Of a DNA stretch of 64,000 bases, positions 53,792 to 61,866 are shown in pieces. A program made the position numbers and the translations under genes. Source of the DNA: Palsa-147 sp049279675. Lineage in GTDB: Bacteria > Acidobacteriota > Terriglobia > Acidiferrales > UBA7541. Location: the NCBI GenBank assembly GCA_049279675.1, contig JBAPOP010000012.1, positions 51,485 to 115,484 of the forward strand. The letters run 5' to 3'. How positions within the stretch are numbered: position 1 is the stretch's first letter; each line of letters starts with the position of its first letter. Under the pieces are notes generated by a model. It made no database searches. It was not told the DNA's origin and was given only the letters and a program-made list of their open reading frames with translations.

Positions 53792-56788
53792 ATGAGTTCG
53801 AACTCCCGTTCCGCGGCTGCACGCGCGTTTGTTCGCAGTCTGAACATTCTGCTGAAATTTGTGCGGATGTATGACTTTGGACATCCGAGGACAGCTGCAC
53901 AATATGAGATCGCGTGGAATGAACTCCGTGCCGCTCTTGGCCCGGATGACGAGACAGGCCTGCTTCTTTCCGCGTCGGGCGAGCAGCTTCTACTTGACGG
54001 AATTGCACTCGAATCTGCGGCCGCCGAGAAAAGCTTCGCTCGTCTGCTTTCGACCGCTGGAATCGCCAGTATCCATTTTGCGCCGAACGTGACGCAGTCG
54101 AGCCTCGCTCGGCTCGTCAAAGCATTCCCAACGGGCGGCGCAAAGCCAACCGTCCTAGCGCAGCAATTGAAGGACGCGCTGGAGGGCGATTCGTCAATTC
54201 ACATCAACGAAATTTGCTTTGTGCCCGCGGATTCAGCCGTTGCCAGGGGATCGGCTGCGGCTACGATCGCAGCGCACGCGTTCGGAGCAGACGCGGAAAA
54301 GTTTAATCAACTTTTCAACGACCCGCAGAAATTGCTGCAGCTCATCACGGCTGCTGACGGCCTTCGCAGCGAGCGCGCCGGCTATGGCGACGCGGGAGAC
54401 GGCAATCCAGGCGCGACGGGCGGACGCGGAGGTGGCCACTCGGGCCGTGGCTCAGGGACCTCTCACGGCGGTTCGGGCGGCGGCGGTGGAATGATTCCCG
54501 GAATGCCGGACTTCGGACTTTCTTGGTTCGAATCAGGCGATGATGTTGCGCAAGAAGAATCGTCATCGGGCGCCCATGTTGTCGCGGGTGGCAGTCCGGG
54601 CGAGCACGCAGGTGGTTCTGGCGGTTCTGGTTCAGGTGGTTCAGGCTTGGGCGGTACGAGTTCAGGCGGGCGAGGTTCCGGACGCGGAAGCCGCGGCGTA
54701 CTCGGAGGCGGCGGTGGTGGACGCGCGGATCAACCGGACGGAGTAGTGCTTGAGGCTGGTCTGATTGCTCTTCATCAGGAAGAGCTTCAGGGCATTTTGA
54801 AAATGTTGCGACACGTGGCGCGCCTCGGAAATGACGGCGATCCCGACACGGCTTCAATGGCCTTCCAATCTCGCGTCGCGAGCCTTCCCCAACGCGCGCG
54901 ATTTACGCTCACGCAGGCGCTTGCCGGAATCGCCGCAAAGGCTCCCGCCAACGCGCCCGATCAATCGACGCTGCTGCGGCTCGCCGAGCACGTCGCGATT
55001 CGATTCGCGCTCGAGAGTTATCAGCGCGGCGACGTCAAGGTGGACGCCGTGCGCGAGATGCTCGACGCCATGGGCTCCGAGATTGAAGGACTCCGAAAAA
55101 TTCTGAGTGGGCATGAAGAGAAACTTGCGCGCGCCGGAATATCGGTAAAGCCGCACGCCGAAGTCCTCGCCCAACAATTCTGGAGCGAGCTTCCTCTTGA
55201 AAAACGCGTCGAAGCGCTCCTCTCGCCTAACGCGTGGTGCATTCCTGCGTCGAGCATTCGCCAATCCGTTGAATCGTTGCAGAAAAGCGGCGACCCGGCG
55301 ACGGCGGCCAAGATTCTCGAGAATTACGTCAATTGCATTCGGAACCCGAATGTCGAAACTCGGCGAAGCGTCGCGCATGGCGTGGCGGAACTCGCGCCGT
55401 TCTACGGCAGTTTCGAAGATAAATTGTTTGTCAGCACGATTCGCGAACTCGGCCTCACGCTCAACGAGGAAACCGATTCCGAATCGCGAAGCGTGATTAG
55501 CGCCGCTTTTGTACGCCTCGCGCAAGAAGCGGGGCAGCGTCGCTCGTATACGGGCATGCAGCGCGCCATCGAGATGGTCGATTACATCGAGAACGACCGT
55601 CCGGCCGTCGCCAAGAATCTTCGCCCGCGCCTCGGTGTCGACTCCCGGCTAGCCGAGTTCGTTGACGATGCGGTAAAGGGCGACAAAATTCCGGTCGGCC
55701 TCATAGCGTTCTTACGCAGGATTCCCGGCCCGGCGGCGGAAACAATCGCGCAACGGTTCAGCCGCACAGGCTTCCGTCAGGATGCGGATCTGCTGCTCGA
55801 GGCGATGTCGGCGTTGGGACCCGATGCCGTCACGCATCTCCGCCAGACGCTACTCACCGCACCGGCACAGCAAGCGGTGGACGTTATCGCCATGCTTTCA
55901 AGGCTTGATCTTGCGGCGCTTGAGGCACATCTGCCCGGCCGCCTGACCGAATGGAAACGTTCTTCGCACGATCGCGTGGTGCGCCAGCTCGCGGCAAGCG
56001 GCGCTCCCGAACGCGGGCATCTACTCCTCGGCATCTTTGATTCTCTCGATCCTCTCGTCCAGCCGCTCGCGCTCGATGAAATCGGCTTGGCTGGAGAGCA
56101 GGATGCAAATCAGCGGCTGATTCGTATCGCCGAAGGCGATCTGCCTCAGGGCGCGACTGCGTTTTTACAGCTCAAAGCCATCGAAGCTCTGGGACGCCTC
56201 CGCACTCCTGGCTGCGAGAAGCTTCTACGGCGCATCGTGGAAGGTAAACAGGTTTGGCGCTGGACGTTTCCGAGTGAATTGCGCATCGTGGCCGCCCAAG
56301 CGCTCGAAAAGATTGATCCGGAATGGGCGAAGCACTTCCTGCCCAAGAGCGGCCTTAGCGTAGCAGAACTCGCCATCCAGCCACTGGATATCGAGTTGAA
56401 TCCCACAGTCATGCGGCAACGGCGATACGCGCGCATGCGACTCGATCGGCCCATGTCCGCCGAAACGATGAACCTGAAGGAAAATTGCGACATCGAAATC
56501 CCGGAGATGAATCTCGGCGGCGGCGTGGCTGTGAGCGATCAGGCGCTGCATCCCGGCACCGTCGTCGCGCTTCGCATGAGCGCCGATTCAAAGCCGGTTC
56601 GCGCCCAGGCCATCGTTCGCGATGCGAACATGCACGCGCGTGCGTTCGAAGTTGTTGACATGGATCTTGAGGAGCGCGCGCGGCTCCGCAAGTTGCTCGT
56701 GCAAATTGGAAGTCTTTTGAAGGCGGCGTCGGCGGATAACCGCGGTCGAAATCGTGGACGCACGATTCTTACGCCTTCGTCGCAGTAA
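53792..56788 (+). CDS. Very large protein: Gly-rich linker, HEAT-like helices, C-terminal PilZ
   Basis: 998 aa, no signal peptide or membrane segment. Residues 1-195 are helical with an N-terminal signature (LLKFVRMYDFGHPRTAAQ). Residues 198-316 are a low-complexity Gly/Ser-rich linker. Residues about 317-865 are helical and HEAT-repeat-like. Residues about 874-970 are a PilZ domain with RQRRYARMRL and MNLGGGVAVSD, matching RxxxR and D/N-x-S/G-x-x-G loosely. It may be a c-di-GMP-responsive scaffold. A basic Arg/Asn tail ends the protein. I know no named family with this layout. Confidence 0.8.
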   Translation: MSSNSRSAAARAFVRSLNILLKFVRMYDFGHPRTAAQYEIAWNELRAALGPDDETGLLLSASGEQLLLDGIALESAAAEKSFARLLSTAGIASIHFAPNVTQSSLARLVKAFPTGGAKPTVLAQQLKDALEGDSSIHINEICFVPADSAVARGSAAATIAAHAFGADAEKFNQLFNDPQKLLQLITAADGLRSERAGYGDAGDGNPGATGGRGGGHSGRGSGTSHGGSGGGGGMIPGMPDFGLSWFESGDDVAQEESSSGAHVVAGGSPGEHAGGSGGSGSGGSGLGGTSSGGRGSGRGSRGVLGGGGGGRADQPDGVVLEAGLIALHQEELQGILKMLRHVARLGNDGDPDTASMAFQSRVASLPQRARFTLTQALAGIAAKAPANAPDQSTLLRLAEHVAIRFALESYQRGDVKVDAVREMLDAMGSEIEGLRKILSGHEEKLARAGISVKPHAEVLAQQFWSELPLEKRVEALLSPNAWCIPASSIRQSVESLQKSGDPATAAKILENYVNCIRNPNVETRRSVAHGVAELAPFYGSFEDKLFVSTIRELGLTLNEETDSESRSVISAAFVRLAQEAGQRRSYTGMQRAIEMVDYIENDRPAVAKNLRPRLGVDSRLAEFVDDAVKGDKIPVGLIAFLRRIPGPAAETIAQRFSRTGFRQDADLLLEAMSALGPDAVTHLRQTLLTAPAQQAVDVIAMLSRLDLAALEAHLPGRLTEWKRSSHDRVVRQLAASGAPERGHLLLGIFDSLDPLVQPLALDEIGLAGEQDANQRLIRIAEGDLPQGATAFLQLKAIEALGRLRTPGCEKLLRRIVEGKQVWRWTFPSELRIVAAQALEKIDPEWAKHFLPKSGLSVAELAIQPLDIELNPTVMRQRRYARMRLDRPMSAETMNLKENCDIEIPEMNLGGGVAVSDQALHPGTVVALRMSADSKPVRAQAIVRDANMHARAFEVVDMDLEERARLRKLLVQIGSLLKAASADNRGRNRGRTILTPSSQ

Positions 56789-56975
56789 GGCTCGAAGCAC
56801 TGATTGCAATCTATTGAATTCGTTTGGCCGAAAGGCGGCGGCCCTGGTTGTTAGCTCTGAGATGGACTGAGACGGGATCGCGGCCCACCTAGGCGTGAGC
56901 TACGGTCGCCTTCTCGTTACGCGATGGCTCGGCAATCTTGCCCAACTCGCGTGACCGCACTGCAACTTTAATGAG

Positions 56976-57365
56976 GTGATGCTCAAGATGGTTTCTGACC
57001 CCTCCAACACCTACGGCGGAAGTGCAGTTCCGCCGGTTAGCACTGATCCGAAGGACCGTCGAAGATCGCCGCGGTACCCAATTATTGCTGAGGCTCGCGT
57101 GACGGATCTTAAAACGGAAACCGAGTTCAAGTCCCGCGTGTCCGAATTGAGCCTGGAAGGCTGCTATCTGGATTTTCTCAACCCGCTGCCGGAAGGCTCC
57201 GATCTTCACCTGAGAATCTCGAAGGATAGCGGCGTGTTTGAGACCGACGCTCGCGTCGTCTACAACCATCCTGGGATGGGCCTGGGCATTCTCTTCGTCA
57301 AGACACCGGATGCGCAGCGAAAAATTCTCGAGCGCTGGATTGCGGAGCTTCAGGCTGCGGGCTGA
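56976..57365 (+). CDS. PilZ-domain protein
   Basis: 129 aa. PilZ signature is strong: DRRRSPRYPI (RxxxR) and VSELSLEGCYLD (S-x-x-G). An N-terminal tail of about 25 residues precedes the domain. It follows the large PilZ-containing gene by 187 bp on the same strand, so both may answer to c-di-GMP. Start may be ATG 56976 or 56988. Confidence 0.88.
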   Translation: MMLKMVSDPSNTYGGSAVPPVSTDPKDRRRSPRYPIIAEARVTDLKTETEFKSRVSELSLEGCYLDFLNPLPEGSDLHLRISKDSGVFETDARVVYNHPGMGLGILFVKTPDAQRKILERWIAELQAAG

Positions 57366-57398
57366 CAGCTCGCGCGGGCCCAGGTCCAATTCCGATAG

Positions 57399-57995
57399 CT
57401 ACTTGCTGTCCATCATGTACTTCTCCGGAAGCGGGTGTCCAGGCGACTCGTCTTCCCAATAAATCGTGACGAACCACCAGCGCGTCCCATCGAAATATAG
57501 TTGAAAGCTGTTCACTCCGCGTGCAAACGGCTTTTCGCCCTTTGCGTGCCGCGATTCGTACGTGCTCCAAACTTCGGCCATGTGATCCCACGACTCCACG
57601 CGGTTCGCGATGGAGTTCTCGAAGAACGCTTCCTTCGCGAAAGCAGGCGCGGCTCGTTTGGCGTAATCCTCGGCGCTCATGTCGCGAGTGTTGATGTTTC
57701 CCTTATCGTCGCGCCAGCTCGGGATGAGCCTCGCGCCGGTGTAGAAAAGCGAACGGAAGCGATCCCAGTCGCGCGGCCCAGCGGGACCGGAGATTACATC
57801 GTAAATGGCAGCCATGATGTGCTCGATCGAGTCGACATCTTTAACTTGAGCTACCGGCGGCGTCGATGCGGTGGCCTGCGGAGCGGGAGTAGCCTGTGGC
57901 GGGGCTTGAGGTGCTTGAGCTTGCGCGCGAGCCCGAGCGGAAATTCCCATCAGTAGTGCAAGCGCAACGATCGCGATTGCTGCGTAATGTTTCAT
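57399..57995 (-). CDS. Secreted SnoaL-like hypothetical protein
   Basis: 198 aa. Signal peptide (residues about 1-24, ending RARA or AQA), then a Pro/Ala/Gln-rich linker (about 25-50), then an NTF2/SnoaL-like domain (about 55-195) with RDWDRFRSLFYTGARLIPSW and the end GTRWWFVTIYWEDESP. Exported; function unknown. Convergent with the PilZ gene. Confidence 0.8.
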   Translation of the reverse strand: MKHYAAIAIVALALLMGISARARAQAQAPQAPPQATPAPQATASTPPVAQVKDVDSIEHIMAAIYDVISGPAGPRDWDRFRSLFYTGARLIPSWRDDKGNINTRDMSAEDYAKRAAPAFAKEAFFENSIANRVESWDHMAEVWSTYESRHAKGEKPFARGVNSFQLYFDGTRWWFVTIYWEDESPGHPLPEKYMMDSK

Positions 57996-58256
57996 TCGTC
58001 GTCCTCCTGGTTTTCGCGGAAGATTCTAGCAGGTCGCGAATCCGCGCACCCGAACTACGTAATTTGACGCCGGCGCGTTTATCTCGTGAGCGTGCGTTCC
58101 TCCGAAAAACTGCCGCTAGCCGGCATCTCCGCACCTGGTGAATACGCACCTCGCGCCGTCAGATCGTGCGCCGGTGAAGCGAACTCCGTTCTTGAATCTG
58201 AAAGACTGCGAACATGCTCTAATATGTGCGACACCTGTTGTCTGAAAGGGGGGAAA

Positions 58257-59927
58257 GTGTCTTCTCAACCAACACCCAGTGCACTAGAGGCTCGCACCCA
58301 GGCATTTCCAGTCCTCACTGCGGCTCAGATCGATCGCGTACGCTCCGGCAGCAAGCTACGCCGCGTCGAGAAGAGCGAAATACTTTTTGAGCCGGGCGAC
58401 AAGAGCGTACCGTTTTTTGTTTTGCTATCGGGGAGCATGGAAATTGTGCAACCGGGTCTAAAAGGCGAAACACCGATCGCAAAGCACGGACCGGGCGGAT
58501 TCACCGGCGAGATGACCATGATTTCCGGCAGGCGTTCTCTCGTACGCGGCCGCGTCACCGCGCCCGGTGAGTTTCTAGAACTGAGCGCGGATGGATTAAG
58601 GTCGCTTGTAGCAAAGGACGCCGAACTAAGCGAGATTTTCATGAGGGCTTTTATCCTGCGCAGATTGGAACTCGTCAATCGAGGCCAGGGAAATGTCATC
58701 CTTTTGGGTTCGCGCCACTCGGCCAACACACTACGTCTCCGCGAGTTTCTGACGCGGAACGAACATCCGTTCACGTATGTCGACCTCGATGTAGACGAAA
58801 CTTCGCAGGAGCTTCTCGATCGCTTCGAAGTGAAACCGGAGCAGATTCCAGTGGTCGTCGTTTGCAACGCCCGTTTCGTCTTGCGGAATCCTTCCATGCA
58901 GGAAGTGGCCGATAGCATTGGGCTGAACAGCCCGGTCGATGAGTCTCTGATCCGCGATTTGATTATTGTAGGTGCGGGACCCTCCGGCCTTGCAGCAGCT
59001 GTTTACGCAGCATCGGAAGGTTTGGATGTGCTCGTGATTGAGGAAGCGTCACCCGGCGGGCAGGCCGGATCGAGCTCGAAGATTGAAAATTACCTGGGTT
59101 TCCCCACGGGACTCTCCGGTCAGGAACTGGCGGCGCGCGCGATTGCTCAAACGGAAAAATTCGGCGCCAAGATGATGGTGGCGCACAGCGTTGAGCGGCT
59201 GGATTGCGCGAGGCGTCCGTACAAGGTCGTTCTGGACAACGGCAACAAGATCGCCGCCCGCTCCGTCGTGATTGCTACCGGAGCTCAATATAACAAGCCG
59301 CCGATAGCGAATCTGGTGCAGTTCGAAGGACGAGGGATCTACTACGGCGCGACCTACATGGAATCGCAATTATGCGAGGCAGAGGATCTCATCGTTGTGG
59401 GAGGAGGGAACTCGGCCGGGCAAGCTGCGGTTTTTCTTTCTCAGACGGCGCGCAAGGTGCACATGCTGGTGCGCTCGGGCAACTTATCGAACAGCATGTC
59501 GCGTTACCTGATTCAGAGAATCGACCAGAATCCCGGCATCGAGCTTCACTTCAAAACGGAGATCGTCGGCCTCGAAGGCGACACCCATCTTGAGCGCGTC
59601 AAGTGGCACGACAAGTCGAGCGGTAATACTTCCACGCACGACATTCGTCACGTATTCATCATGGCCGGAGCATCGCCTCGGACCGAATGGCTCAAGGGCT
59701 GCCTCGCTCTCGACAACAAAGGATTCATTCTGACGGGGCGAGATCTGGATGGCGCTGCGTCTCAGACATGGAAGCTTACGCGTTCGCCGCAGATGCTGGA
59801 AACGAGCCTCCCCGGCGTGTTTGCAGTCGGCGATGCCCGTTCCGGGAATGTGAAGCGGGTGGCATCGGCGGTGGGCGAAGGAGCGATCGCCGTTCATCTT
59901 GTCCATCGCGCGCTGGCGGAACTCTAA
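58257..59927 (+). CDS. CNB-Trx-like-thioredoxin reductase fusion lacking redox cysteines
   Basis: 556 aa from GTG 58257, which has AAGGGGGG just upstream; ATG 58224 and 58086 are possible earlier starts. Residues about 20-135 form a cyclic-nucleotide-binding domain. Residues about 145-225 are thioredoxin-like with SRHSA where a CxxC would be. Residues 233-556 are a TrxR-like flavoprotein with FAD motif GAGPSGLAAA, NADP motif GGGNSAGQAA and GVFAVGDARSG. The usual CATC is replaced by YYGATYMES, so it is not a classical TrxR. It may be a sensor or an oxidase-like enzyme. Confidence 0.88.
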   Translation: MSSQPTPSALEARTQAFPVLTAAQIDRVRSGSKLRRVEKSEILFEPGDKSVPFFVLLSGSMEIVQPGLKGETPIAKHGPGGFTGEMTMISGRRSLVRGRVTAPGEFLELSADGLRSLVAKDAELSEIFMRAFILRRLELVNRGQGNVILLGSRHSANTLRLREFLTRNEHPFTYVDLDVDETSQELLDRFEVKPEQIPVVVVCNARFVLRNPSMQEVADSIGLNSPVDESLIRDLIIVGAGPSGLAAAVYAASEGLDVLVIEEASPGGQAGSSSKIENYLGFPTGLSGQELAARAIAQTEKFGAKMMVAHSVERLDCARRPYKVVLDNGNKIAARSVVIATGAQYNKPPIANLVQFEGRGIYYGATYMESQLCEAEDLIVVGGGNSAGQAAVFLSQTARKVHMLVRSGNLSNSMSRYLIQRIDQNPGIELHFKTEIVGLEGDTHLERVKWHDKSSGNTSTHDIRHVFIMAGASPRTEWLKGCLALDNKGFILTGRDLDGAASQTWKLTRSPQMLETSLPGVFAVGDARSGNVKRVASAVGEGAIAVHLVHRALAEL

Positions 59928-59979
59928 GGCGCGGACGCACGCACATGCTCTAGCTATGCGTCTACGGCGCGGCCGATAC

Positions 59980-60327
59980 TTACGTCATTCTGGTCCCAGC
60001 TCTTCCGTAAGCTTCAAAAAGCGAGAGCAGATTCGAAAGCGCGAAGAGTTTGCGGATGGCGGGATTGTAGTTCAGCAGTCGAAATTCGCAATTTTCCCGC
60101 TTCGCTGATACGTAGAGCGCTACGATCGCGCCGAGCCCCGAGCTGTCCATGTGCGAAACTTCGCCAAGTTCGATCGTGACGGAACGCTTGTGCGGCATTA
60201 CTGCGGTGACTGCGTCCTTTAGCTCAGCGGAATATTCAAGCGTCAGCCGGCCCGAGCAGTGGAACACGACGGAATCATCGAGCATCTCAGGCCGGATAAT
60301 CAGTTTGGATGGAGAGTCGGAAGACAC
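59980..60327 (-). CDS. STAS-domain anti-sigma factor antagonist
   Basis: 115 aa, SpoIIAA/RsbV-like. The phosphorylation segment is MDSSGLGAIV (Asp61, Ser62, Ser63). The N-terminal segment has CSGRLTLEYSAEL. A partner anti-sigma kinase is not in the window. Convergent with the CNB-TrxR fusion. Confidence 0.88.
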   Translation of the reverse strand: MSSDSPSKLIIRPEMLDDSVVFHCSGRLTLEYSAELKDAVTAVMPHKRSVTIELGEVSHMDSSGLGAIVALYVSAKRENCEFRLLNYNPAIRKLFALSNLLSLFEAYGRAGTRMT

Positions 60328-60444
60328 GCAGCCTCCTTAAGCAAAATTCCGCATTCCCCGAGCCGATTCTCGCGCTTTTTCTAACCGCGCCCTCTCACGG
60401 GCACACCAATAAACAATGCTGGAGGGGAGGCCGCGCTCTGCTGC

Positions 60445-60771
60445 CTATGCGCCGACGGCGCGATATCCGATTCCCTGAGCCTTTTTCATTGCCTCCATCG
60501 CCTCTTGGGAGGTGAGGAGCGGCGTCGTCTTGATCGATCGCACTGATCCTCCGGCTGCCGCTGCGATGGCGATAGCGGCAGCATCGGTGTTCGTGGGCAA
60601 ATCGGTGATCAATACGACGTCGTAGTCACCGAATGCCATAAAGCCGCTGATGATCTTGCCGCCAAGCTTTTCGACTGCCGGGCGAATCTGATCGATCCTG
60701 TTGACAGGATTTTTGACGAGGGCCGACCATGCATCCGACGTGTAAGAGACTTGGGTGAGATAGTGTGACAT
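60445..60771 (-). CDS. GYD-domain protein
   Basis: 108 aa. The segment FGDYDVVLITDLP with LGGKIISGFMAFG is the GYD family signature; the fold is ferredoxin-like. Function unknown. An AGGAGAG-type site lies upstream of its ATG on the minus strand. Confidence 0.85.
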   Translation of the reverse strand: MSHYLTQVSYTSDAWSALVKNPVNRIDQIRPAVEKLGGKIISGFMAFGDYDVVLITDLPTNTDAAAIAIAAAAGGSVRSIKTTPLLTSQEAMEAMKKAQGIGYRAVGA

Positions 60772-61411
60772 GTGCGCTCTCCTTTGAAGTGGTCCGAGTG
60801 AATCGTGATGCCAAAAGGCGCGAGCCGAAATTCTGGCTCCAATCCCATCTTTGCGCGCAAAACATACGCCCGCTGTTCTCGCGCGTCAAGTTCAGACAGT
60901 GATTGCCCCGCTCTCTCGCCCGAAGAGTCGTAGGGCGCGTGTTCGCACCGACCGAGGCTCGAACGGGTTCAAGAGTCGTTTCCACTTCTGAGCAGCCAGT
61001 CGAGGAGATGCCGTTTCCGCGGGTAGCCGACTGGCGTGGCACGAGCTAGAACTAGATCTCTTAACTCTTCGGCTCTCGCTACTTTCCACTTTGCTCGCAA
61101 AAAAGTTGAATCGAGGGCTTGAGAAGCGTACGATTCGCGAGTTGGGGGTCAGGATCTGAAAAACCAGCCCTGGATACGATCCTGAATGCATCGCGCATTT
61201 CCGTTGCTTTCAGTTGTCAAAATCTAAATTTTCTGCACTTTGAAAGCTCAGCCAACTTGATCGCGAACGGAAGCTTCGAATATTGTCGGTAATAGCGTAG
61301 TCACCCAGCCTGCAGTGGTTTGGTAGTGGACTGTATCGCGCCCAGCACACTCGCCGTTAACGGGGGCGGAAGCGGCGAGCCGTCAAAGCCTCAGAAAGGA
61401 CATGTCGTCTC
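60772..61411. other. 640-bp region without recognisable gene
   Basis: I see no coding region with family support, no tRNA and no CRISPR-type repeats. The 5' flank of the GYD gene must hold its promoter. The second half (about 61080-61300) is less GC-rich than its surroundings. Confidence 0.5.
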
Positions 61412-61678
61412 ATGTCTTTGCCGATGCATGTCAGTGTTGCGGGTAGCAAAAAAAGAAAAAAGAAACGATTACGAAAAAGATGGCAAATTCTACTCGTGTG
61501 GCTATTTATCCTAGCAGCCTGCTCGATCGTGTGGATGTCGATATATGACATTCTGGGTGACGATATCTATCGCGCAAATGTGAACTCGATTGTCGGCGGG
61601 ATTATATTCACCACGTTCGCATTAATTTCTGCAGTAGCCCTAACGATTGGTATCTTAGACAGCCGCGGCCATATGTGA
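61412..61678 (+). CDS. Small basic membrane protein, hypothetical
   Basis: 88 aa. A Lys/Arg-rich N-terminus (SKKRKKKRLRKR) is followed by two membrane segments (about residues 26-45 and 58-80). The coding sequence is noticeably AT-richer than its neighbours. No family recognised. May be a recent or foreign gene. Confidence 0.5.
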   Translation: MSLPMHVSVAGSKKRKKKRLRKRWQILLVWLFILAACSIVWMSIYDILGDDIYRANVNSIVGGIIFTTFALISAVALTIGILDSRGHM

Positions 61679-61866
61679 GCACCCGGGGTAACCTGGCTAC
61701 GCGTGGCGAGAATTTGAGGCTCGCAGCCGGGGCGGGAACTTTGTCGCAGCCTTGAGGTATAGGAAATTCCAGCGCTGACATCAAGTCCGTCTGCACACGT
61801 GAAGAATTCTAAGAGCGATACCGCGCGGCGAGCCCCTACGCTCTGGCCACCCAGCCGGGCGACTGA

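Noticed and set aside
60892..61191. 99-codon minus-strand frame in the 640-bp gap
   Set aside because: Ser/Arg-rich composition, no start site or family feature; likely non-coding.
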